5,104 nt of DNA from Acidobacteriaceae bacterium (GTDB taxonomy: Bacteria; Acidobacteriota; Terriglobia; Terriglobales; Acidobacteriaceae), in contig JAOAPG010000204.1 in the NCBI GenBank assembly GCA_025462785.1, forward strand, positions 1 to 5,104. Reading direction: 5' to 3'. Of this stretch, positions 1 to 5,104 are shown piece after piece (position 1 is the first letter of the stretch; every line of letters begins with the position of its first letter). Below the pieces are notes generated by a model, which did not search any database, was not told the origin of the DNA, and saw nothing but the letters and a program-made list of their open reading frames with translations. The translations under genes and the position numbers were made by a program.

Positions 1-246
1 TACGGAGGGGACGTGAACCTGACGCTTGCGGCCTACAACGCCGGGGCAGGAGCGGTAGCCCGAAGCGCCGGCGTACCGCATTTCATAGAGACTCGAAACT
101 ATGTAAAGCGAATTACGCAGTTATATAACGGCGGCTCGACTGCAGGTCCCCACTTTGAGTTCTCGCACGCAGCTTTAGGGTCGCGGGAACCCGTTCGGGT
201 ACAACGAGATGAGCGCGGGGTACTCTACATCAGCAACACGGATTAA
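1..246 (+). CDS. Lytic transglycosylase, SLT domain, C-terminal fragment
   Basis: The reading frame is open from the first base, and 81 residues are visible before the TAA at 244-246. Residues 1-40 match the end of the goose-lysozyme-like SLT fold: LTLAAYNAGAGAV at about 7-19 is the conserved substrate-cleft motif, and ETRNYVKRITQLY near 29-41 is the usual closing helix. The catalytic glutamate lies upstream, outside the window. Enzymes of this family cleave the MurNAc-GlcNAc bond of peptidoglycan in the periplasm and release 1,6-anhydroMurNAc ends. After the SLT domain comes a tail of about 40 residues ending in RDERGVLYISNTD. This resembles the short 'D-x-x-G-x-x-x-x-(S/T)N' strand pair seen at the ends of some secreted wall proteins; that comparison is my inference. 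A peptidoglycan amidase follows 97 bases downstream on the same strand. The subfamily cannot be assigned from this fragment. Confidence 0.9.
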   Translation, partial: YGGDVNLTLAAYNAGAGAVARSAGVPHFIETRNYVKRITQLYNGGSTAGPHFEFSHAALGSREPVRVQRDERGVLYISNTD

Positions 247-343
247 CCAAATGCATCTTAATCTAAGCCATAGCAGTAAAGGCTTGTAGCTGGAATGGAC
301 TGTGGAAGGTTTTAGTCTCACAGCGATCTTCTGACAGTGATCT

Positions 344-2503
344 GTGGCCGGAAAATTGAAGACCCTAAAACGAAGTCAAATGCTGCTTTGCGGGAGTATT
401 GTACTTCTCCTGCTGTTCCCTGCCCTGCCTGCCTTCGCCCGTATACACAGATCTGATTCTTGGGCCCGCTCACAATTTGAGAGTGCGGAAAGCATGCGCG
501 AGAAACTGAACGCACTTCCCACCGAGGAGCGCACTCGCCATCAATATCAGAAGGTGATTAATGCGTATCGACGCGTTTATTTCGACGCGCCCAGTTCAGG
601 TAAAGCAGATCCTAGCGTAGTCGCGGTGGCCCAGCTGCTGATGGAGATGGGGAGGCAGTTCGATGATGCGACTTTTATGCGGTCCGCAATCCGCCAATAT
701 GAGTTCCTGCGGCGTGAGTATCCTGGCAGCAAGGAAAGAGTTTCAGCCCTGCTGACGATCGGCGAAATATATAAAGACGACCTCAACGATACGGCGCGAG
801 CGGATGAAATTTTCCAGGAGTTTCTGCGACGCTATTCGCATAGTCCTCTAGCTGATGAAGCGCGAGCGAATCTAGAACAGCCGGTGCAACAGGCCTCCCT
901 CAAAGCGAAAGAAAAGACTGGCGAAGCGAGCTCAAAGACCGAGCCTGTAGATATAGATAGCGATGGTAAACAGTCGGAGCCGATAACTGACGCTAAGACC
1001 ACCCGCGATAAGAATTCCGGCACGGTGAAGGCGAAGTCTTCCCGAGTGACAGGAGTGCGGCATTGGACACTCCCTGACTACACCCGCGTGGCTATTGATC
1101 TTGATCAAGGCGTTGAATACAAATCCCAACACATCGGTCATCCTGACCGCGTTTTTTTCGACCTGCTCCAGACAAAGTTGGGCTCGGCGTTGGTCGGCAA
1201 GACTTTTGAGGTCAATGATGGCGTTTTGAAGAAGATTCGGGTGGCTCAATACAAGCCCGGACAAGCCCGGATCGTGTTGGAGGTAGAGGACCACTCCGAC
1301 TGTCACGCCTATTTGGTATCAGATCCGGCGCGCCTGATGATCGAGATTCGCAACAAACAGGTTGCAGGAAATCGGGCGAAGGCACCGGTTTCGACAATTG
1401 CAGATGCGGATGTTGCGCCAGCGATCAAGATGGACGCCAAACCAAGTACAGCACTGGATGAGGCTCCAGAGAGCGCGCCGGTTGCCGGCCAAGTCTCCAG
1501 CGATAGCAATATTCACCTCGCTAAAGCTGCAAGTACTACAGCACCGAAGAAGGTAATTGTAGAAGCCAATGATAATAGCGACGAAGTATCAGATAAGCCA
1601 GACGCGAACGGTCCGGCGTCGGCAAAGATTCTGAGCAATCCAACTCTTTCGAGCAACAGAACAACAAAGGGCGCGACCAAGAACGCTGGTTTAATTAGAA
1701 AACGCAATTCAGGAAAACCGGTAGTAGACATACGTGAGGCACAGCCGACTGCAACCGGATCTCGATCACTGATACGCGCTTTGGGTTTGAAAATTGGCAA
1801 GATCGTGATCGATCCAGGCCATGGTGGGCACGATACGGGCACGATCGGCCCCAACGGACTGCAAGAAAAAGATCTGGTGCTCGATGTAAGCCGTCGCCTC
1901 GGTAAATTGCTCGACTCACGGCTTGGCGCTGAAGTTGTCTACACAAGGAAAGACGACACGTTCATTCCGCTTGAGACCCGCACCTCGATTGCAAATCAGG
2001 AACAGGCGGATTTATTCGTCTCAGTGCACGCGAACTCCAGCCGCGACCCGGATGCACGCGGAGTAGAAACTTACTATCTGAACTTCACCTCATCTCCGCA
2101 GGCTCTTGAAGTCGCTGCACGCGAGAATGCGGTTTCAGAAAAATCTATCCACGAACTGCAAGACCTAGTGAAGAAGATCGCCCTCAAAGAAAAAATTGAG
2201 GAATCGCACGAATTCGCTTCCGACGTGCAGCAGGCCCTGCACAGCGGGCTAGCGGCAAAGAACCCAGGCATTCGCGACCGAGGAGTAAAAAAAGCGCCAT
2301 TTATAGTGCTGATCGGCGCCAATATGCCCTCGATTTTGGCCGAGATATCGTTTGTAAGTAACCCGGGAGATGAGCGTCACCTTGGAAGCGTGGAGTACCG
2401 CCAGCGGATCGCCGAATCCCTTTATCGGGGTATCTCGAAGTATATAAGCGGCTTAAGCGGAGTGAAAGTAGCCAGCCGCATGGATCGAGCTACCGGGCAG
2501 TGA
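344..2503 (+). CDS. Exported N-acetylmuramoyl-L-alanine amidase (TPR + AMIN + Amidase_3)
   Basis: This 719-residue enzyme should cleave the MurNAc-L-Ala bond of peptidoglycan in the periplasm. Residues 1-32 are a Sec signal peptide (basic K4, K6, K9, R10; hydrophobic 14-30; AFA before the cut). About 64-178 is helical with TPR-like repeats, such as IRQYEFLRREYPGS at 116-129. A charged linker spans 180-234. An AMIN domain, which binds peptidoglycan and directs amidases to the septum in known relatives, spans about 235-338. An Ala/Ser/Lys-rich linker spans 340-483. Amidase_3 spans about 485-705, with zinc ligands H493 (DPGHGG), E508 (QEKD) and H562 (SVHAN), and the catalytic glutamate E667 (AEISFVSN); all are intact. 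The helical insert at about 590-640 sits where AmiB/AmiC carry an autoinhibitory helix, so activation by a LytM-type partner is possible (inference). The GTG start at 344 has no good Shine-Dalgarno. It is preferred because a TGA lies in frame at 338-340, and starting at Met13 (position 380) would remove the basic part of the signal peptide; TTG at 356 remains possible. Confidence 0.95.
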   Translation: MAGKLKTLKRSQMLLCGSIVLLLLFPALPAFARIHRSDSWARSQFESAESMREKLNALPTEERTRHQYQKVINAYRRVYFDAPSSGKADPSVVAVAQLLMEMGRQFDDATFMRSAIRQYEFLRREYPGSKERVSALLTIGEIYKDDLNDTARADEIFQEFLRRYSHSPLADEARANLEQPVQQASLKAKEKTGEASSKTEPVDIDSDGKQSEPITDAKTTRDKNSGTVKAKSSRVTGVRHWTLPDYTRVAIDLDQGVEYKSQHIGHPDRVFFDLLQTKLGSALVGKTFEVNDGVLKKIRVAQYKPGQARIVLEVEDHSDCHAYLVSDPARLMIEIRNKQVAGNRAKAPVSTIADADVAPAIKMDAKPSTALDEAPESAPVAGQVSSDSNIHLAKAASTTAPKKVIVEANDNSDEVSDKPDANGPASAKILSNPTLSSNRTTKGATKNAGLIRKRNSGKPVVDIREAQPTATGSRSLIRALGLKIGKIVIDPGHGGHDTGTIGPNGLQEKDLVLDVSRRLGKLLDSRLGAEVVYTRKDDTFIPLETRTSIANQEQADLFVSVHANSSRDPDARGVETYYLNFTSSPQALEVAARENAVSEKSIHELQDLVKKIALKEKIEESHEFASDVQQALHSGLAAKNPGIRDRGVKKAPFIVLIGANMPSILAEISFVSNPGDERHLGSVEYRQRIAESLYRGISKYISGLSGVKVASRMDRATGQ
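1251..1270 (+). repeat. Two tandem copies of a 10-base unit inside the AMIN coding region
   Basis: ACAAGCCCGG occurs twice back to back. The unit is not a multiple of three, so the two copies are read in different frames and contribute to YKPGQAR. The AMIN domain reads on normally through it, so it does not break the gene. It is probably coincidental or an old slippage product. Confidence 0.8.
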
Positions 2504-2573
2504 GCGCCTTTCTGGAAACTTTCCTATCTAGTCTGTAGTCTAATCAGCTGGGCCGTTCTTTTTTTGTCACTTC

Positions 2574-3710
2574 ATGAAGATTTCTAGAATTTTTCTATCC
2601 ATAGTGGTAAGTGTGCTGCTGGCAGCGTTTGTGTCTGCGGCGGAAACACCGTCGGGCAACATGCTTCCCAAAGATTTTGCTGGCTGGCATGCCCAGTCTC
2701 CCATCAAAACCAGTACCGATCCAGCCGCCGCTGACCCAATCAATGCGGCGCTTATAAAAGAATATGGGTTCAACGATCTCGAGTCTGCAACCTACACTCG
2801 CGAAGATGGACGCAAACTCACGATCAAGGCAGCACGTTTTCAGGATGCAAGTGGCGCTTACGGAGCTTTTACCTACTACAAGCTTCCCCAGATGCTGGTG
2901 GAAAAAATAGGCGATCAGGGAGCTTCGCTCAACGAGCGCGTACTTTTTTATCGCGGCAACATTCTCGTCGATGCGGTCTTTCAAAATCTGACAGCGATGT
3001 CAGCAGCTGAATTGCGTGAACTAGCTGACGGACTCGCGTTACCACCGGGCAATACAGGGAAACTTCCGGGCCTGCCAAGATATCTTCCTTCGGAATCGTA
3101 TGTGAAGAATACGGCGAAATACATCGTCGGGCCGGTTGGCCTAGCGAAGCTTGATATCCCGGGACAACTCGTAGACTTCAACTCCGGCGCTGAAGTCGTG
3201 GAGGGTACTTACAACACCTCCGCAGGTAATGCAGATCTGATATTGGTTTCTTATCCGACGCCGCAAATTGCTGCAGAGCAATTGCGCAAAATCGATGCGG
3301 CTCGTTTGCAGGGCCCGAACAACTCATCTACTCCAGTTGTTAATAGCCCAATGTTCGATAAGCGAACCGGACCTATCGTTGTCATTGCGATGGGACCATT
3401 GTCACAAAGCGAAGCAAAATCTTTACTAGCCTCAGTGAATTACGAAGCAGATGTTACGTGGAACGAGAATACTTACTTCACGAAGAAAGATAATATTGGC
3501 AATCTGGTCGTCAACGTTATCTATCTTTGCGGAATCATTGGCGGCTTTGCAATAGTGGCTGGAATTGCGTTTGGAGGCGTACGAGTGCTGGTAAAACGCC
3601 TTTGGCCGGACAGGGTCTTTGATCGTGCCGAAGATGTGGAATTGATCTCTCTTCACCTCTCCCACGGAGCCCCTCAGCCACCTCAAATTGACGGTAAATC
3701 CTTAAATTAG
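2574..3710 (+). CDS. DUF6599-like secreted, membrane-anchored protein of unknown function
   Basis: This 378-residue protein has a clear Sec signal peptide (K2, R5, hydrophobic 6-20, VSA before a likely cut after A22). A large extracytoplasmic part covers about 23-308, one hydrophobic helix about 311-336 (VVNVIYLCGIIGGFAIVAGI), and a basic stop-transfer segment (VKRLW) leads into a cytoplasmic tail of about 38 residues. That predicts a type I topology. The start of the mature part (LPKDFAGWHAQSP), the 'YGF-x-D-L-E-x-A-x-Y' segment and the 'GAYGAFTYYKLPQM' segment are what I associate with DUF6599, an uncharacterised family common in acidobacteria; this comes from memory. No catalytic motif or cysteine pair is visible. 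The ATG at 2574 is chosen because later starts would destroy the signal peptide. It has no Shine-Dalgarno: it is preceded by a T-rich stretch with seven T at 2559-2565. It lies 70 bases after the amidase; co-transcription is possible but unproven. Confidence 0.82.
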   Translation: MKISRIFLSIVVSVLLAAFVSAAETPSGNMLPKDFAGWHAQSPIKTSTDPAAADPINAALIKEYGFNDLESATYTREDGRKLTIKAARFQDASGAYGAFTYYKLPQMLVEKIGDQGASLNERVLFYRGNILVDAVFQNLTAMSAAELRELADGLALPPGNTGKLPGLPRYLPSESYVKNTAKYIVGPVGLAKLDIPGQLVDFNSGAEVVEGTYNTSAGNADLILVSYPTPQIAAEQLRKIDAARLQGPNNSSTPVVNSPMFDKRTGPIVVIAMGPLSQSEAKSLLASVNYEADVTWNENTYFTKKDNIGNLVVNVIYLCGIIGGFAIVAGIAFGGVRVLVKRLWPDRVFDRAEDVELISLHLSHGAPQPPQIDGKSLN

Positions 3711-3823
3711 ATACAGTTACGGTCTCTCAACAACGTACTTGTCTCACAATGAGTCACTTACAGCACGTATTAACCTTTTCTCTAAACAGCTGAAAACAAA
3801 GGTATTTATTTCCCAAAAAATTC
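3711..3823. other. Non-coding gap between the DUF6599-like gene and the leader promoter
   Basis: No convincing gene is seen here. The stretch is richer in A+T than the neighbouring genes. The only structure is a weak inverted repeat, ACCTTT at 3773-3778 with AAAGGT at 3798-3803, a 6-bp stem with a 19-base loop followed by ATTTATTT. It could act as a poor terminator for the gene ending at 3710, but the long loop and low GC make this doubtful. Confidence 0.4.
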
Positions 3824-3852
3824 TTGACACCCCCCCCGGTGGCTCATAAGAT
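3824..3852 (+). promoter_or_regulatory. Sigma-70-type promoter with perfect -35 and 17-base spacer
   Basis: TTGACA at 3824-3829 is a perfect -35 hexamer. TAAGAT at 3847-3852 is a good -10 (4 of 6, with the key T, A and final T present). The spacer is exactly 17 bases, the optimum. The expected start of transcription is near A3859. It is the best promoter in the window. Eight bases of the spacer are a C-run. It would drive the short RNA that ends at the terminator near 3944 and, on read-through, the zinc-ribbon gene at 4072. Confidence 0.72.
3830..3837 (+). repeat. C8 homopolymer in the promoter spacer
   Basis: Eight consecutive C begin directly after the -35 hexamer. Homopolymer C or G runs between -35 and -10 are known phase-variation switches in other bacteria, for example the fim promoters of Bordetella and opc of Neisseria, where run length changes the spacer. 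At eight C the spacer here is at its optimal 17. Slippage at this site is an inference. Confidence 0.6.
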
Positions 3853-3868
3853 TTGCCCAGAAAGTTTT

Positions 3869-3919
3869 GGCGGCTTTAACCTCCGTTAGAACTATTCTCC
3901 CTTGAAAGAAAAGGTCGCC
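3869..3919 (+). promoter_or_regulatory. Possible anti-terminator stem competing with the terminator
   Basis: GGCGGCTTT at 3869-3877 nearly repeats the terminator's 3' arm GGCGGCCTTTT (3928-3938). It can pair with 3911-3919 of the terminator's 5' arm over 9 positions, including two G-U pairs. The two stems exclude each other. The terminator stem is longer (11 bp) and has the shorter loop, so it should win by default. The upstream stem forms first during transcription and could be stabilised by a ligand, protein or ribosome. Confidence 0.4.
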
Positions 3920-3944
3920 TTTTGCCGGGCGGCCTTTTCGTTTT
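3909..3944 (+). terminator. Intrinsic terminator, 11-bp stem
   Basis: AAAAGGTCGCC at 3909-3919 pairs with GGCGGCCTTTT at 3928-3938 over 11 bp with a single G-U pair and an 8-base loop. The 3' side continues as TTTTCGTTTT to 3944. The A-rich flank on the other side (a run of A and G before 3909) makes it potentially active on the - strand too. It lies 199 bases after the DUF6599-like stop and directly after the promoter-driven short segment, so the short RNA is the likelier client. Confidence 0.85.
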
Positions 3945-4058
3945 GCGATGTATGTGAACGTCGAGCGAGCAGAGTCCCGTTATGGTTTGGAACGATTTTC
4001 CGCTTGAGTTCGTACTGAATTCTTAGTTGGTGCTTGCCAGCCGAGAGTTCCGTTTTTT
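3945..4058. other. Non-coding stretch between the terminator and the zinc-ribbon gene
   Basis: No second convincing promoter is seen. TTGGAA (3987-3992) and TTGAGT (4004-4009) look like -35 elements but lack a -10 at the right distance. A small hairpin, GAGTTC 4006-4011 with GAATTC 4017-4022 (6 bp with one G-U, 5-base loop), is the only fold noticed. The lack of a nearer promoter slightly favours read-through from the promoter at 3824-3852. Confidence 0.35.
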
Positions 4059-4064
4059 GAGGAG
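4059..4064 (+). promoter_or_regulatory. Strong ribosome binding site that fixes the zinc-ribbon start
   Basis: GAGGAG ends 7 bases before ATG 4072. It is the only clear Shine-Dalgarno among the starts visible in this window. It selects ATG 4072 over an in-frame TTG at 4027. Bases 4061-4067 (GGAGAAT) are perfectly complementary to 3894-3900 in the upstream short RNA segment. Confidence 0.85.
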
Positions 4065-4071
4065 AATTTTT

Positions 4072-4575
4072 ATGTTTTGCGATCAATGCGGTTCCCAGTT
4101 ACAAGTGGGGCAGGGCTTCTGCAGTAGGTGCGGAAAACAAATCACCGGCGGAGTAGTGCAGCTCTCCCATCCGCGTCGGAGCCGTGTGGGAGAACATATC
4201 CGCTTGCTCGGTATTCTTTGGCTGGCTCTATCGGCGTTCGAAGCAATGGGTGGAATGGCCGTATTTCTCCTAGCCAATGCAGTCTTCTGGCGATCTCCAG
4301 GAGGGCCTCCTCCGGAAGCGCGCGCGTTCTTGCATCCACTCTTGAGTTTTATCGGAGTCTTGATCCTCCTGAAAGCGGCAGCCGGGTTCGCAGCGGGATG
4401 GGGTCTGCTTCAACGGGAGCATTGGGCCCGTATGCTGACCATCGTTCTTGCCTTTTTCGCGCTCTTCCACGTTCCTTTTGGTACGGCCCTCGGCATTTAT
4501 ACCCTGTGGGTTTTGCTGCCGAGTGACGCGGACAAAGAATATGAGGAACAAAGCCGCGCTAAGCTGGTCGCTTGA
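4072..4575 (+). CDS. Zinc-ribbon membrane protein of unknown function
   Basis: This 167-residue protein begins with a compact zinc ribbon: C3-x2-C6, ten residues, then C17-x2-C20 (MFCDQCGSQL and FCSRCGK). These four cysteines should bind one zinc ion, as in the zinc_ribbon_2/zf-ribbon_3 type. A short basic linker (HPRRSRVGEH, about 33-42) leads to hydrophobic segments at about 44-72, 86-112 and 119-149, the last perhaps two helices, and then a charged tail (DADKEYEEQSRAK). The ribbon and tail would both be cytoplasmic if there are four helices; with three they would be on opposite sides. No enzyme motif is seen. Such ribbon-plus-helices proteins are common in bacteria, and the function is generally unknown. 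ATG 4072 is chosen for its strong GAGGAG and because the ribbon normally starts at the N-terminus. Its upstream region carries the promoter, short RNA and terminator described separately, so conditional read-through is possible. Confidence 0.88.
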   Translation: MFCDQCGSQLQVGQGFCSRCGKQITGGVVQLSHPRRSRVGEHIRLLGILWLALSAFEAMGGMAVFLLANAVFWRSPGGPPPEARAFLHPLLSFIGVLILLKAAAGFAAGWGLLQREHWARMLTIVLAFFALFHVPFGTALGIYTLWVLLPSDADKEYEEQSRAKLVA

Positions 4576-4624
4576 GTATTTCTAGCTGTGGCAGTGCCTG
4601 AAGACAGCGACCAGCGTGATTTTT
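4563..4624 (+). terminator. Perfect 10-bp inverted repeat over the zinc-ribbon stop, with T-run
   Basis: GCTGGTCGCT at 4563-4572 encodes the last codons, directly before the TGA. It is perfectly complementary to AGCGACCAGC at 4606-4615. The loop is 33 bases and five T follow at 4620-4624. A rival inner stem, GCTGT 4585-4589 with ACAGC 4604-4608 and a small GGC-AGT-GCC hairpin inside, shares bases with the 3' arm. The long loop and four-base gap before the T-run make it a weaker terminator than the one at 3909-3944. It may instead protect the mRNA 3' end. Confidence 0.5.
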
Positions 4625-4694
4625 GCTATCGTCTTGTCACTCCGACCATCATCCCCAAACCGGGCTCTGCGGCAAAGCAGTTACTATACTAGCG

Positions 4695-5104
4695 ATGAAG
4701 ACCACGGCAACTGAACCGCGCGCATCAGCTAGTCCGATGCTGCTTCTACTTACCTCTCCATGGTTCATCGTCGCCGTTGCTTTCGCTCTCCGATTAGAAA
4801 ATATTGTCGCGCATCATCTTTATGTCATTCCCGCTGACCAGGACCACGCCTTATTCGGCTTTGAAATGGGCAGGCTTGCCAGGTCTATCGCGCAAGGCAA
4901 GGGTTTTAGTGCGGTATTTGATGCCAGCAGTGGCCCGACGGCATGGTGGACCCCGGTGTTCCCTCTACTGCTTGGTGGGATCTTTAAGGTTTTTGGGGTT
5001 TACTCGTCCAAGGCAGCGCTCGTCATCTTCGCGCTCAATAGCCTGTTCTCTGCCCTGACGTGCGGCTCGATGTTCTTGATTGCGAGAGAGACGCTAGGAC
5101 GAAT
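4695..5104 (+). CDS. GT-C/PMT-type membrane glycosyltransferase, N-terminal fragment
   Basis: The frame is open from ATG 4695 to the window end, giving 136 codons with no stop. Residues 15-33 form a first membrane helix (MLLLLTSPWFIVAVAFALR). A first outer loop follows with acidic residues D48, D50 and E57 (IPADQDHALFGFEMGRLARS), the place where GT-C enzymes carry their catalytic acidic pair. Then come GKGFSAVFDASSGPTAWWTP and a hydrophobic stretch (FPLLLGGIFKVFGVYS). This pattern fits the PMT_2/GT39-like group, which transfers sugars from polyprenyl-phosphate donors to lipid or protein acceptors on the outer side of the cytoplasmic membrane. Donor and acceptor cannot be read from the sequence. 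No Shine-Dalgarno precedes 4695; Met15 at 4737 is an alternative start and also lacks one. The gene lies 119 bases after the zinc-ribbon gene, with a possible terminator between. Confidence 0.8.
   Translation, partial: MKTTATEPRASASPMLLLLTSPWFIVAVAFALRLENIVAHHLYVIPADQDHALFGFEMGRLARSIAQGKGFSAVFDASSGPTAWWTPVFPLLLGGIFKVFGVYSSKAALVIFALNSLFSALTCGSMFLIARETLGR

Larger units (their letters stand above)
3859..3944 (+). ncRNA. Candidate short structured RNA (sRNA or attenuated leader), about 86 nt
   Basis: A strong promoter and an intrinsic terminator bracket about 86 bases with no credible open reading frame. The RNA would begin near A3859. It contains GGCGGCTTT at 3869-3877, an unstructured C/U-rich middle with two anti-Shine-Dalgarno motifs (ACCTCC 3879-3884 and ATTCTCCC 3894-3901), and the terminator hairpin 3909-3938. 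Either it is a stand-alone small RNA that pairs with ribosome binding sites, or it is the 5' leader of the zinc-ribbon gene 128 bases further on, ending early unless an anti-terminator forms. I do not recognise it as a known RNA family. Ends are predicted, not measured. Confidence 0.48.

Noticed and set aside
265..285. AAGCC/GGCTT hairpin between the transglycosylase and amidase genes
   Set aside because: It has only 5 bp with an 11-base loop and no T-run, so it is not a credible terminator.
932..1306. Long minus-strand open frame (124 codons) opposite the amidase
   Set aside because: The opposite strand is a clear amidase reading through the linker and AMIN domain; the minus-strand product shows no domain and has no ribosome binding site.
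2539..2544. TCTAAT as a -10 box for the DUF6599-like gene
   Set aside because: No matching -35 or extended -10 motif is present, so it is not supported beyond a hexamer match.
3867..3905. A 12-codon TTG-initiated reading frame ending just before the terminator stem, as a possible leader peptide
   Set aside because: It has a rare start codon, no Shine-Dalgarno and no run of a regulatory amino acid; it is probably chance.
3948..4007. A 19-codon ATG reading frame downstream of the terminator
   Set aside because: No ribosome binding site precedes it, and it has no recognisable features.
4027..4071. A 15-codon N-terminal extension of the zinc-ribbon protein from TTG 4027
   Set aside because: GAGGAG seven bases before ATG 4072 and the usual N-terminal position of the zinc ribbon favour the shorter protein.
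4685..4690. TATACT as a -10 box for the glycosyltransferase gene
   Set aside because: No -35 lies at the right distance, and transcription would start at or after the ATG at 4695; only a leaderless mRNA could fit.
4804..5058. An 84-codon + strand frame near the right edge
   Set aside because: It is out of frame with the glycosyltransferase start that runs open from 4695 to the window end; its product is arginine/serine-rich without motifs.
1..5104. CRISPR arrays, insertion sequences, tRNA or rRNA genes, defence or phage modules
   Set aside because: No regularly spaced repeats, transposase-like frames, terminal inverted repeats or RNA-gene signatures were seen; every substantial gene is an envelope-type chromosomal gene.

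Overview
The window looks like an ordinary stretch of chromosome from an acidobacterium, probably of the Terriglobia/Terriglobales type. That placement is an inference from protein style: a DUF6599-like secreted protein, an amidase with TPR and AMIN domains, a zinc-ribbon membrane protein and a GT-39-like membrane protein whose sequence resembles acidobacterial homologues as I know them. No marker gene is present to prove it. Base composition is moderate, and all five protein genes lie on the + strand.

Layout. Positions 1-246 hold the C-terminal end of an SLT-type lytic transglycosylase whose start lies outside the window. After a 97-base gap comes a complete 719-residue exported N-acetylmuramoyl-L-alanine amidase (344-2503) with signal peptide, TPR-like repeats, AMIN domain and Amidase_3 domain. 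After 70 bases comes a 378-residue protein (2574-3710) with a signal peptide and one C-terminal membrane helix, best matched to the uncharacterised DUF6599 type. A 361-base gap follows, then a 167-residue protein with an N-terminal zinc ribbon and membrane helices (4072-4575). At the right edge is the first 136 codons of a GT-C/PMT-type membrane glycosyltransferase (4695 onward), cut by the window end.

The first two genes form a coherent pair: one cuts peptidoglycan glycan strands and the other removes stem peptides, both outside the cytoplasmic membrane. The functional link to the other three genes is unclear beyond a shared envelope location.

The most interesting part is non-coding. In the 361-base gap there is a strong sigma-70-like promoter (TTGACA, 17 bases, TAAGAT; 3824-3852) with a run of eight C in its spacer. 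It is followed by about 86 bases ending in a clear intrinsic terminator (stem 3909-3938, T-run to 3944). Within that short transcript an upstream segment nearly copies the 3' arm of the terminator, so it could form a competing anti-terminator stem. Two C/U-rich anti-Shine-Dalgarno motifs lie between the two structures, and one is perfectly complementary over 7 bases to the ribosome binding site of the zinc-ribbon gene downstream. This is a candidate undescribed small RNA, or a conditional terminator in the leader of that gene. A second structure, a perfect 10-bp inverted repeat, overlaps the end of the zinc-ribbon gene.
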